Shown piece after piece: positions 1 to 6,372 of a stretch of DNA of 11,077 bases; position 1 is the first letter of the stretch; each line of letters starts with the position of its first letter. The stretch is taken from assembly GCA_041612035.1 (NCBI GenBank), contig JBFILX010000056.1, forward strand, positions 1 through 11,077, in the 5' to 3' direction. This DNA comes from SZUA-320 sp041612035. Lineage in GTDB: Bacteria; Gemmatimonadota; Gemmatimonadetes; Gemmatimonadales; GWC2-71-9. The position numbers were made by a program, and so were the translations under genes. Below the pieces are notes generated by a model. That model was not told where the DNA came from and made no database searches. It was given only the letters and a program-made list of their open reading frames with translations.

Positions 1-142
1 GGGCCACCACCAGCAGGCCCGCGACCGCCAGGTGGAGCAGGATCGACGCGAGGAGCCCCCAGCCCGGCCGCCGGGAGCGCGGGCCCGGGAGCAGCAACCG
101 GAGCTCCGGGGCGGGACGGGGCGGGTGCGGCGGCGGGGTCAT
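1..142 (-). CDS. Second TonB-like protein, N-terminal part only (runs off the left edge)
   Basis: An ATG at 142-140 opens a minus-strand frame without a stop for 47 codons up to the window edge. The first 27 residues are rich in Pro and Arg. Residues 28-47 form a hydrophobic segment (WGLLASILLHLAVAGLLVVA) that can be a membrane anchor. It contains S33-x3-H37, the SxxxH spacing found in the transmembrane helix of TonB, where these residues matter for coupling to ExbB/ExbD. The full-length TonB at 2604-1897 has the same spacing (S22, H26). The position, 106 bp after the last exbD and on the same strand, also fits an energy transducer. Against it: no Shine-Dalgarno sequence precedes the ATG (the upstream stretch is pyrimidine-rich), and the diagnostic C-terminal TonB domain lies outside the window. 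The family assignment is an inference from the anchor and the context. Confidence 0.5.
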   Translation of the reverse strand, partial: MTPPPHPPRPAPELRLLLPGPRSRRPGWGLLASILLHLAVAGLLVVA

Positions 143-194
143 GCCCGAAAGGTGGGGGGAGGGGGCCGGGCGGGGCAGGTCCCGGACGCACGAA

Positions 195-220
195 GCGCGG
201 GAACCGGACCGGCCCCGCGC
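195..220 (-). other. GC-rich hairpin after the second exbD
   Basis: In the 106-bp gap between the last exbD and the TonB-like start, 195-201 (GCGCGGG) pairs perfectly with 214-220 (CCCGCGC) around a 12-nt loop that is itself partly complementary. No T-run follows on the minus strand, so it is not a classical intrinsic terminator. It could slow or partly stop transcription, or protect the 3' end of the exbD message. Hairpins arise easily by chance at this GC content. The rest of 143-248 shows nothing else recognisable. Confidence 0.3.
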
Positions 221-248
221 CTCGTCGGTGTCCTGCCCTCCCCGCGGT

Positions 249-656
249 TCAGCTCGCCGGGACGAACCCGATGACCTGGATCCCGGAACCCCGCGCGATG
301 TCCATCGCCTCGATCACTTCCTGGTAGAGCCGATCGGGCGCCGACCGGATGAACAGCAGCTTGGCCGGCCGGTTGTCGAAGATCGCGTGGATGTTGGTGC
401 TCAGCTGGCTCTTGGGCACCGGCTGGGTGTTGATCGCGTAGCCCCCGTCGGCGGTCAGCTCCAGCACGATCTGTGTGCTGGGCGCCGTGGACGGCGCCGC
501 CGTGGTCGGCGGGGGGACCTGGATTTCCATGACCTGCCGGGCCAGCGGCTGCGAGATCATGAAGATGATCAGCAGCACCAGCAGGATGTCGATCATCGGG
601 ATGACGTTGGGCTCTGACGTGACTTCGCCCTGCCCGCCGCCGGTGGAAACGCCCAT
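249..656 (-). CDS. exbD: ExbD/TolR biopolymer transport protein (second copy)
   Basis: Inner-membrane proton-channel subunit that, with ExbB, converts proton-motive force into TonB movement for outer-membrane uptake. The protein has 135 residues, close to the usual ExbD/TolR length of about 140. A short cytoplasmic tail carries the S-E-P-N-V-I-P-M-I-D motif. A single transmembrane helix at about 20-38 contains D23, the position of the essential channel aspartate of ExbD (D25 in E. coli). The rest is the periplasmic domain, with a Pro/Thr/Ala-rich linker at about 47-60. The ATG at 656-654 lies 2 nt after the stop of the upstream exbD, and GAGG sits 7 nt before it inside that gene, so translation is probably coupled. 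Its membrane segment is nearly identical to that of the upstream exbD, whereas the periplasmic domains differ, which suggests non-equivalent partners in one complex. Confidence 0.93.
   Translation of the reverse strand: MGVSTGGGQGEVTSEPNVIPMIDILLVLLIIFMISQPLARQVMEIQVPPPTTAAPSTAPSTQIVLELTADGGYAINTQPVPKSQLSTNIHAIFDNRPAKLLFIRSAPDRLYQEVIEAMDIARGSGIQVIGFVPAS
555..610 (-). repeat. 56-bp direct repeat shared by the two exbD genes, copy 2
   Basis: This stretch encodes the motif N-V-I-P-M-I-D and the transmembrane helix of the second exbD. It matches 1001-1056 at 54 of 56 bases; only the 30th and 55th positions (plus-strand order) differ. Similarity fades on both sides. Confidence 0.85.
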
Positions 657-658
657 GG

Positions 659-1105
659 TCAGTCCTCGTTTCCGAAGAGGGACCCGGAGGCCTTCTTCTC
701 GGTGATCGCCGCGAGCACGCGCACGCCGGCCCGCCGCGAGATCTCCACCGCCTCCTGGATCTTCGAGAACTTCAGGTTCTGGTCCGCCCGGAAGTAGAGG
801 ATCTTGTCCGTCTCCCGGACGGCGAACACGCTGGTGAGCTGGTCTTCCAGGACCTCGCTCGGAATGGGCGCGCCGTTCAGGAAGTAGCGCCCGCCCTCGT
901 CGATCCCCAGGATCACCTCGCCCTCGCCCTCGGGGCTCGAGGTGAGGTTGTCCCCCATCGGCATCGTGGCCTTGAAGCCCGAGGCGATCAGCGGGGTCAC
1001 GATCATGAAGATGATCAGCAGCACCAGCATGATGTCGATCATCGGGATGACGTTCGGTTCGGACTTGACCGCCGTCCTCCCGGCGAGATTAACTGATGTG
1101 CCCAC
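659..1105 (-). CDS. exbD: ExbD/TolR biopolymer transport protein (first copy)
   Basis: Inner-membrane partner of ExbB in the TonB-energising proton channel. The 148-residue product has a short N-terminal tail, a transmembrane helix at about 22-40 with the channel aspartate D24 in the motif P-M-I-D-I-M-L-V, and a periplasmic domain of about 105 residues. The start chosen is a GTG at 1105-1103. It overlaps the end of exbB by 17 nt, and no other Met codon lies before the motif; the resulting 14-residue tail is like that of the second ExbD. Upstream, AAGG within exbB is a modest ribosome-binding site. The C-terminal half (FRADQNLKFSKIQEAVEISR) has the usual ExbD pattern, in which a residue after the DxxL-type strand leads into the helix preceding the last strand. 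Family assignment is secure. ExbD cannot be told from TolR by sequence alone, but the tonB-exbB context favours ExbD. Confidence 0.93.
   Translation of the reverse strand: MGTSVNLAGRTAVKSEPNVIPMIDIMLVLLIIFMIVTPLIASGFKATMPMGDNLTSSPEGEGEVILGIDEGGRYFLNGAPIPSEVLEDQLTSVFAVRETDKILYFRADQNLKFSKIQEAVEISRRAGVRVLAAITEKKASGSLFGNED
1001..1056 (-). repeat. 56-bp direct repeat shared by the two exbD genes, copy 1
   Basis: Partner of 555-610, at 54/56 identity and 446 bp apart in the same orientation. It covers the sequence coding for the proton-channel helix of the first exbD. Confidence 0.85.
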
Positions 1106-1835
1106 TGCCGGTCACCGCCTTCTGGGCCTGGAATTCCTTGGTGAAGATCGAGCGCCCGAACTCGCTCCCGACGCTCTTGATGAGGTAGTCGATGAGCTCC
1201 TTGGAGGCGTGCGTCATCTCGGCGGTCAGGTACTCGATCTTGGTGGTGAAGTAGTTGTAGAACCACACCGCCGGGATCGCCACCAGGAGCCCGATCGCCG
1301 TGGCGATCAGCGCCTCCGCGATGCCGCCCGCGATGCCCGCCAGCCCGCCCGCCGCGCCCGCGGCCGACATGGCCTGGAACGACGACACGATGCCGATGCA
1401 GGTGCCGAGCAGCCCGACGAAGGGCGCGGTCGACCCGGTGGTGGCCAGGATGCCGATGCCCCGCTTGAAGTCGGTCAGCTCGAGCAGCATCTGCCGCTCC
1501 ACCGCCCGCTCCGCCGAGTTGATGTCGGCCGCGGTGATCGTGGCCCGGTCCCGCAGGAGCGGCTTCACCTCGGCCAGCGCGCCGCCCAGCACCTTGGCCA
1601 CGTGGCTGGTCTTGTTCTTCTCGGCCAGCGCGATGGCCACGTCCAGCTGCTCTTCCTGGATGGCCCGCGAGAACTGGGGCGCGAAGTCCCTGGTGGACCG
1701 GGTGCTCTTCCGGAAGACCCACAGCTTCTTGATCGCCACCGTGAACGACATGAGCGACATGAAGAGCATGACGAACACGATGCCCCGGACGAACGTCCCG
1801 GCGTGCGCCCACAGATCCATCAGATCTACACCCAT
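1089..1835 (-). CDS. exbB: ExbB/TolQ/MotA-family proton channel protein
   Basis: Inner-membrane scaffold of the TonB energising complex; it forms the pentameric pore around ExbD and stabilises TonB. The 248-residue protein shows the three-helix family plan: TM1 at about 14-36, a long cytoplasmic region with charged helices (41-125), TM2 at about 127-150 (LATTGSTAPFVGLLGT, the family signature) and TM3 at about 170-195. E174 in the GGIAEALIATA motif matches the conserved pore-side glutamate near E. coli ExbB E176. The ATG at 1835-1833 is preceded by GAGGAGG five nucleotides upstream, one of the strongest ribosome-binding sites in the window. It follows tonB after 61 bp containing a strong hairpin, and overlaps the downstream exbD by 17 nt. 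TolQ is the main alternative, but no TolA, TolB or Pal gene is visible. Confidence 0.94.
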   Translation of the reverse strand: MGVDLMDLWAHAGTFVRGIVFVMLFMSLMSFTVAIKKLWVFRKSTRSTRDFAPQFSRAIQEEQLDVAIALAEKNKTSHVAKVLGGALAEVKPLLRDRATITAADINSAERAVERQMLLELTDFKRGIGILATTGSTAPFVGLLGTCIGIVSSFQAMSAAGAAGGLAGIAGGIAEALIATAIGLLVAIPAVWFYNYFTTKIEYLTAEMTHASKELIDYLIKSVGSEFGRSIFTKEFQAQKAVTGSGHIS

Positions 1836-1859
1836 TGACTCCTCCTCGTCGGTTGCGCA

Positions 1860-1883
1860 GGCCCGGCCGGTTCCGGCCGGGCC
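1860..1883 (-). promoter_or_regulatory. Perfect 11-bp-stem hairpin between tonB and exbB
   Basis: Bases 1860-1870 (GGCCCGGCCGG) are the exact reverse complement of 1873-1883, with only TT between them; in RNA the closing pairs would open to give a loop of 4-6 nt. It lies 13 bp after the tonB stop and 24 bp before the exbB Shine-Dalgarno/start region. No T-run follows, so full intrinsic termination is unlikely. It may be an RNA-stabilising or processing element setting the TonB to ExbB ratio, or a partial terminator. The structure is seen directly; the role is inferred. Confidence 0.55.
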
Positions 1884-1896
1884 GATGAAGACTCGA

Positions 1897-2604
1897 CTAG
1901 TTCGCGATGTTGAAGGTGATCGCCTGCTGCACCAGCTGGCGCACCGCCTGGCCCCGGATCCGGGCCGGACGGAACACCGCCTTCATGATGGCCTCGCGGG
2001 CGGGCTCCTCGAACGCCTTGTTGGTGCTGCGGAGCACCCGCCAGCTGCCGGGCTCCGCGTGGCCGGTGGTGTCCACCACGTACTGCACCTCCACCCGGCC
2101 CTCGATGCCGGCCTGCTGCATCACGGGCGGGTAGCGGGGCCTCGGGATGTTGATCGGCCGCACCGGGTCGTCCACCTCGGCTTCCAGGAACGTCTCGACG
2201 TTCACGTCCACCGGGCCGGTGCCGCCCACGATGCCCTTGGCGATGCCGCCCTCCACGCCCTTCCCGCTGAAGTCCGCCGCGTTGAACTTCTGGTTCAGGT
2301 CGATCGGCGGGATCTCCTTCGGGATGTCGGTCGGCGGAATCACCGTCTGGAACCCCATCGGCGGCGGGTTGGCCGACACGATGACGTCCGGCGGCGGCGG
2401 CTCGTTCTCCGGCGGGGGCGGCGGCTCGGGCGGCTTCAGGAACACCATCGTGGTGTCCTGCAGGATCTCCTTCAGCGTCTCCGCCGCGCCCGAGGACACC
2501 TTGAGCGCCGCGAAGATCAGCAGCCCGTGGACGATCGTCGAGATGATCGTCTGCTTGGTGGACTGGAACTTCTTCTGCTTGGATTCGATCAGGTTCTCGA
2601 ACAT
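1897..2604 (-). CDS. tonB: TonB energy transducer
   Basis: Periplasm-spanning protein that transmits ExbB/ExbD proton-motive energy to TonB-dependent outer-membrane receptors. It has 235 residues, typical for TonB. An N-terminal basic stretch is followed by one membrane anchor at about 18-35, containing the TonB S22-x3-H26 pair. A Pro-rich spacer comes next (58-101, with runs of PPEPPPPP and EPPPPD). The C-terminal TonB domain spans about 150-235, with the family hallmarks RPRYPP (155-160), QAGIEGRVEVQYVVD (164-178) and F-R-P-A-R at 211-215. The ATG at 2604-2602 has GGAGG 11 nt upstream. It is the first gene of a tonB-exbB-exbD-exbD operon. The 100 bp in front carry a direct repeat (2681-2700) likely to bind an OmpR-family regulator. 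It follows a sensor-kinase gene on the same strand. Confidence 0.94.
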   Translation of the reverse strand: MFENLIESKQKKFQSTKQTIISTIVHGLLIFAALKVSSGAAETLKEILQDTTMVFLKPPEPPPPPENEPPPPDVIVSANPPPMGFQTVIPPTDIPKEIPPIDLNQKFNAADFSGKGVEGGIAKGIVGGTGPVDVNVETFLEAEVDDPVRPINIPRPRYPPVMQQAGIEGRVEVQYVVDTTGHAEPGSWRVLRSTNKAFEEPAREAIMKAVFRPARIRGQAVRQLVQQAITFNIAN

Positions 2605-2680
2605 CGATGACCGATCCTCCGATCAGGCAGAGGGTACGCCGGTAATCAACAACCCCAACCTGTCAGGAGGATTGCGCCCA

Positions 2681-2700
2681 GATGACAAAACGATGACAAA
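2681..2700 (-). promoter_or_regulatory. Tandem TTTGTCATC box upstream of tonB (likely response-regulator operator)
   Basis: On the plus strand GATGACAAA occurs exactly at 2681-2689 and again at 2692-2700, an 11-bp period or about one helical turn. Read towards tonB it is TTTGTCATC twice, and as 7-mers it is TTGTCAT, 4 bp, TTGTCAT, the layout of a PhoB-type box. From memory, the half-site TTGTCAT/ATGACAA is the core of the E. coli CusR/HprR box, there arranged as an inverted repeat. The nearest regulator, encoded by 4839-4171, is a CusR-like protein. The first TTGTCA (2699-2694) matches a sigma-70 -35 at 5/6, with a weak -10 candidate CGCAAT at 2676-2671 after 17 bp; the second repeat would then lie in the spacer. 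The site is AT-rich against a GC-rich background, and the pattern is unlikely to be chance. Confidence 0.6.
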
Positions 2701-2704
2701 CCGG

Positions 2705-4168
2705 TTAGGAGACCGTGGCGGCCGGGAATCCGGGCGCCGTCCGGGGCAGCGCGACCGTGATGACGGTGCCTCGCCCGGGCCGGCTCTGGACCTCGATGGT
2801 GCCGCCGTGGGCCTCCGCGATCCACTGGGTGATCGCCAGGCCCAGCCCGGTCCCCGCCGGCTGGCCCGCCCGGGAGCGGGCGGGATCGCTGCGCCAGAAG
2901 CGGTCGAAGATGTGGGGCAGGTCGCCGGCCGCGATGCCGACCCCCGTGTCGCGGACCACCAGGACGATCTCCTCCTCCCGTTCCTCCAGGGACAGGGTCA
3001 CCTCGCCCCCGGCCGGGGTGTACTTGACCGCGTTGGTGGTGAGGTTGAGCAGGAGCTGACGGATCCGGTCCCGGTCCACCGGCACCACCACCGGGCCCGC
3101 CGGGAGCTCCACCGCCACCCGGAGCCCGGCCTCCTCGGCCAGCATCCCCCCCGTCTCCGCGGCCTCCGACACCAGCTCGCGCAGGTCGCAGGGCTCCAGG
3201 GCGAGGGGGGCCCTTCCCTCGTCGGCCCGGGCCAGGGTGAGGAGGTTCTCCACCAGCTCGGTCATCCGGTTGATCTCCGCCAGGGTGGTGTCGAGGGCCT
3301 CCAGGTTCTCGGGCGGGGTCTCGGGGTGGGTCAGGGCGCGTTCGACCCCGGCCCGGAGCACCATGAGCGGGGTCTTGAGCTCGTGGCTGGCGTCGGCGAT
3401 GAAGCGGTGCAGGGCCCCGAAACTCTGCTCCAGCCGGGCGAAGGTCCGGTTGGCCGCGAGGGCCAGCCGGCCCATTTCGTCGGCCCCCACCGGCACCGCG
3501 AGGCGCCGGTGCAGGCTCCGCCCGTCGGTGATCGCCTCCAGCTCCGCCGTCATGTCCTCCAGGGGGCGGAGTGACGACCCCCCGAGCCAGTACCCCATGA
3601 GCACCGAGGCGACGAGGATGATCGGGAGGCTGATCATCATCGAGCGGAGCAGCGCCGAGGGCCCGAAGAGCACCGAGCCGGCACCCGCCGCCACCAGGAT
3701 CCCGCCCACCTGGTCCTCCGCCCCGGGCACCGGCTGAAAGACGTACCGGGCGGGGCCGATCTCGTCGTCGAAGGTGGCCGACCCCTCGGCATACGCCGGG
3801 CGGGGTTGGGCCAGGTCCAGGAGGCGCTCCAGGGAGGCGGGCGGGAGGGCCCGCGCCTCGGCGGAGAGGAAGAGGGGTTCCCCGGTCGGCGCGACGATCA
3901 CCACGTAGTCGCGCAGGCTCTCGAAATAGGCCGCGATCCCCGGCTCCAGGGTGGTGCCCTGGGTCCCGCGGGTCACCAGCTGCTCCAGCACCCGGTTCGA
4001 TTCGCGCAGCCAGGCGTTGGCGAGGCTGGCCTCCAGGCTCAGCCGCTGGTCCACCTCGCGGGTGGTGCTGACCTTGCGGTCGACGTAGAGGGTGGCGCCG
4101 AAGACCAGGAGGGTCCCGCCCAGGGCGAGGGTGTACCAGACCGTCAGCCGCTGGCGCAGGGTGGCCAT
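2705..4168 (-). CDS. Membrane sensor histidine kinase with HAMP domain (CusS/QseC-like layout)
   Basis: Partner kinase of the OmpR-family regulator encoded just before it. It has 487 residues: TM1 at about 9-28, a periplasmic sensor region of about 150 residues (30-172), TM2 at about 177-197, and HAMP at about 198-250. The HisKA domain has the phosphoacceptor H262 in DASHELKTPL. The ATPase domain shows an N box around N379 (LTTNAVKYTP), a G1 box at 407-411 (DTGVG), an F box at 420-425 (IFDRFW) and a G2 box at 439-444 (GTGLGL). All catalytic motifs look intact. The ATG at 4168-4166 is 2 nt after the regulator's stop, with GAGG 8 nt before it, so translation is probably coupled. No metal-ligand cluster is obvious in the sensor region, so the stimulus is unknown. 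The gene ends 100 bp before tonB. Confidence 0.93.
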   Translation of the reverse strand: MATLRQRLTVWYTLALGGTLLVFGATLYVDRKVSTTREVDQRLSLEASLANAWLRESNRVLEQLVTRGTQGTTLEPGIAAYFESLRDYVVIVAPTGEPLFLSAEARALPPASLERLLDLAQPRPAYAEGSATFDDEIGPARYVFQPVPGAEDQVGGILVAAGAGSVLFGPSALLRSMMISLPIILVASVLMGYWLGGSSLRPLEDMTAELEAITDGRSLHRRLAVPVGADEMGRLALAANRTFARLEQSFGALHRFIADASHELKTPLMVLRAGVERALTHPETPPENLEALDTTLAEINRMTELVENLLTLARADEGRAPLALEPCDLRELVSEAAETGGMLAEEAGLRVAVELPAGPVVVPVDRDRIRQLLLNLTTNAVKYTPAGGEVTLSLEEREEEIVLVVRDTGVGIAAGDLPHIFDRFWRSDPARSRAGQPAGTGLGLAITQWIAEAHGGTIEVQSRPGRGTVITVALPRTAPGFPAATVS

Positions 4169-4170
4169 GG

Positions 4171-4839
4171 TCAGGCCCTCAGCACATAGCCCACGCCCCG
4201 GACCGTGTGGAGGAGCTTCTGCTTGTGGCCCTGGTCGAGCTTCTTGCGGATCCGGTTGACCACCACGTCCACGATGTTGGTGCCGGGATCGAAGTGGTAG
4301 TCCCAGGCGTACTCGGTGATCAGGGTCCGGGACATGACCCGGCCCTGGTGCCGGATCAGGTACTCGAGGACGGTGTACTCCTTGGGCGTCAGTTCGACCA
4401 CCTCCCCGCCCCGCCGCACCTCGCGCAGGGCGGTGTCCACCTCCAGGTCGGCCAGCTTGAGGACCGGGTGGGTCATCTGCTTGGGCCGTCGGCCCAGGGC
4501 TTCCACCCGGGCCAGCAGCTCCTCGAAGGCGAACGGCTTGGTGACGTAGTCGTCGGCGCCGGCCCGGAGCGCCTCCACCTTGGTGTCCACCGAGTCCTGG
4601 GCGGTCAGGACCAGGATGGGCACCGTGACGCTCCGGTCGCGCAGGGTGCGCACGATCTCCACGCCGCTCATCCCGGGCAGCCGGAGGTCGAGCACCACCA
4701 GGTCGTAGCTCCCGCCGGCGATCAGCCGGAGTCCCTCCAGCCCGTCGTCCACCAGGTCGGCGTGGTACTGATGCTCCTCCAGGCCGCGCTGGACGTACTC
4801 GCCGACCGTCTTGTCGTCCTCGACGATCAGGATCTTCAT
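4171..4839 (-). CDS. OmpR/PhoB-family response regulator, CusR-like
   Basis: DNA-binding response regulator of 222 residues, the normal family length. The receiver domain (1-118) has the acidic pocket E7-D8-D9, phosphoacceptor D51 (VVLDLRLPG), switch residue T79 and K101 (KPFAFEELLARV). The winged-helix domain spans about 126-222, with a recognition helix near 188-202 (TNIVDVVVNRIRKKLD type) and the C-terminal TVRGVGYVLR strand. From memory, KPFAF.ELLARV, LADL.VD, the R-H-Q-G wing entry and the DP/DSxTNxxDV helix start resemble E. coli CusR closely. The start is ATG 4839-4837, overlapping the stop of the upstream kinase as ATGA; a longer open frame extends upstream but is antisense-like and arginine/proline-rich there. 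It sits between two kinase genes, and a likely target site lies at 2681-2700. The signal (copper, peroxide or other) is not shown by sequence. Confidence 0.95.
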   Translation of the reverse strand: MKILIVEDDKTVGEYVQRGLEEHQYHADLVDDGLEGLRLIAGGSYDLVVLDLRLPGMSGVEIVRTLRDRSVTVPILVLTAQDSVDTKVEALRAGADDYVTKPFAFEELLARVEALGRRPKQMTHPVLKLADLEVDTALREVRRGGEVVELTPKEYTVLEYLIRHQGRVMSRTLITEYAWDYHFDPGTNIVDVVVNRIRKKLDQGHKQKLLHTVRGVGYVLRA

Positions 4840-6338
4840 CCGTCCGCCCCGTCGGCCACCGGGAGGAAGATCCGGAAGGTGGTGCCGACGCCGGGCTGGC
4901 TGTCGACCGTGATCCGGCCGCCCTGCTCCTCCACGATCCCGAAGGTGATGGTGAGCCCCAGCCCGGTGCCCCGCCCCGGCGGCTTGGTGGTGTAGAACGG
5001 CTCGAAGATCTTGTCGAGCTCGGCCTGGGGAATCCCGGTCCCGCTGTCCTCGATCTCGGTCTGGATCTCGTCGGCCCGGTGCGGGTTGCGGCGGGTGCGG
5101 ATCCTGAGGGTCCCGCCCCGCTCCATGGCGTCCACCGCGTTCAGCATGATGGCCATGAAGGCCTGCACCACCCGCTCCCCGTCCACCAGCACGGGGGACA
5201 GCCCCTCGGTCAGGTCCCGCTCCACCGTGAGCCGCTTGAACCGGGCGTGATGCTTGAGCAGGAACAGGGTCTGCGCCACCAGGGCGTTCAGGTCCTCGGG
5301 CTTCCGCTTGCTGCGCTCCGCCTTGGGGCGGCTGAAGTCGAGGAGCTGGTCCACGATGTTGGTGCACCGCTGGACTTCGGTGTCGATGATGGTGAGGTAC
5401 TCCTTCACCGTCTCGTCCGCCGCCGCACCGATCCGGCCCTCGATGGCCGCCACGCAGGCCCCGATCGTGGCCAGCGGGTTGTTGATCTCGTGCATGACCC
5501 CGGCCGCCAGCTGGCCGATGGCGGCCAGCTTCTCGCTCTGCATGATGCGGGCGGCCGCCAGCCGGCGCTCGGTGATGTCCTCGCCGATGGTGATGACGTG
5601 GGTGACCGTCTCGCCGTCCAGCCGCATGGGCAGCTTGGTCAGGCGGTACACCTTCTTGTCGTCGCCCGCCTCGACGTCCAGCTCCCGCTGCACCGGCTCC
5701 CCCCCCACGAAGATCTCGTCCATCTCCGCCTGGAGCTGCTCGGCCGGCTGCCGGGTGAGCACGTCGAACACCGCCCGTCCCAGCACCTGTTCGCGCCGCA
5801 TGCCCTGGGTCCCGGTCTCCCGCTTGCGGTTCCAGACCAGGATCCGGTAGTCCCGGTCGACCACGTAGAGGCCCACCGGCAGCGAGTCGATCACCATGTG
5901 CATGAAGCGGCGCTGGGCGTCCACCTCCCGGGCCCGGGTGGCCAGCTCGGTGGCGAGGTCCTCGGACAGCACCAGCGCATCGAGGAACGCCACCAGCACG
6001 TCGGCCACCACCTCGAGCGCCGGCCCGGCGGCGCGCTCGGCGGGCGCCAGCTCCAGCACCCCGAGCCGCGCGCCGCCGTGGATCAGCGCCACCCGTCGGG
6101 CCCCCGGCGCCGCGGGCAGCGCGTCGAGCGACGGGGCGCCGCCCTCGCCGGCGGGGACCGAGAGCCCCAGGGCGCCCTCCCCCCCGGGCTGGGGCCGCCA
6201 GAGCACCACGCGCTCGGCCCCGAGCCCCTCGCGCATGACGCCGAGCGCCCTCCGGATCCGGTCGTCGGTGGGGAGGTCGGCGTTGAGGGCGCGGACCACC
6301 TCGCCGACGAAGGCCAGCCCGGCGTCCGGGGTGGTCAC
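4836..6338 (-). CDS. Soluble GAF-PAS sensor histidine kinase (NtrB-like)
   Basis: Cytoplasmic sensor kinase without transmembrane segments. Numbered from the chosen start: an N-terminal GAF-like region (about 5-120), a helical linker (120-145), a PAS domain (about 145-258) ending in the usual GEDITERR motif, and a HisKA domain with phosphoacceptor H283 in GVMHEINNPL. The ATPase domain has N400 (MLNAVDAM), DSGTGIP (431-437), FEPFYTTK (445-452) and GTGLGL (457-462). The HEINNPL and FEPFYTTK forms are typical of NtrB-type kinases. The GTG at 6338-6336 was chosen because GAGG lies 9 nt upstream; a GTG at 6362-6360 would add 8 residues (Arg-rich) but has no ribosome-binding site. The stop overlaps the regulator's start (ATGA), which argues for a functional pairing. 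NtrB-type kinases usually pair with NtrC-type regulators, so pairing with an OmpR-family protein is unusual. No obvious cofactor-binding motif reveals the ligand. Confidence 0.92.
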   Translation of the reverse strand: MTTPDAGLAFVGEVVRALNADLPTDDRIRRALGVMREGLGAERVVLWRPQPGGEGALGLSVPAGEGGAPSLDALPAAPGARRVALIHGGARLGVLELAPAERAAGPALEVVADVLVAFLDALVLSEDLATELATRAREVDAQRRFMHMVIDSLPVGLYVVDRDYRILVWNRKRETGTQGMRREQVLGRAVFDVLTRQPAEQLQAEMDEIFVGGEPVQRELDVEAGDDKKVYRLTKLPMRLDGETVTHVITIGEDITERRLAAARIMQSEKLAAIGQLAAGVMHEINNPLATIGACVAAIEGRIGAAADETVKEYLTIIDTEVQRCTNIVDQLLDFSRPKAERSKRKPEDLNALVAQTLFLLKHHARFKRLTVERDLTEGLSPVLVDGERVVQAFMAIMLNAVDAMERGGTLRIRTRRNPHRADEIQTEIEDSGTGIPQAELDKIFEPFYTTKPPGRGTGLGLTITFGIVEEQGGRITVDSQPGVGTTFRIFLPVADGADG

Positions 6339-6372
6339 GCGGCGTCGCCTCGGGCGCGGCACGCGGGGCGCG

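Noticed and set aside
2681..2700. Reading the tonB-upstream repeat as a true Pho box for phosphate control
   Set aside because: Spacing fits, but no phosphate gene is present and the linked regulator resembles CusR more than PhoB, so only the geometry is kept as evidence.
2605..2704. Intrinsic terminator after the membrane kinase gene
   Set aside because: No hairpin with a following T-run is present; the AT-rich part is explained by the direct repeat.
4840..5367. N-terminal extension of the response regulator frame
   Set aside because: Translation upstream of MKILIVEDD is low-complexity and overlaps the well-supported ATPase domain of the kinase; the receiver domain normally begins at that Met.
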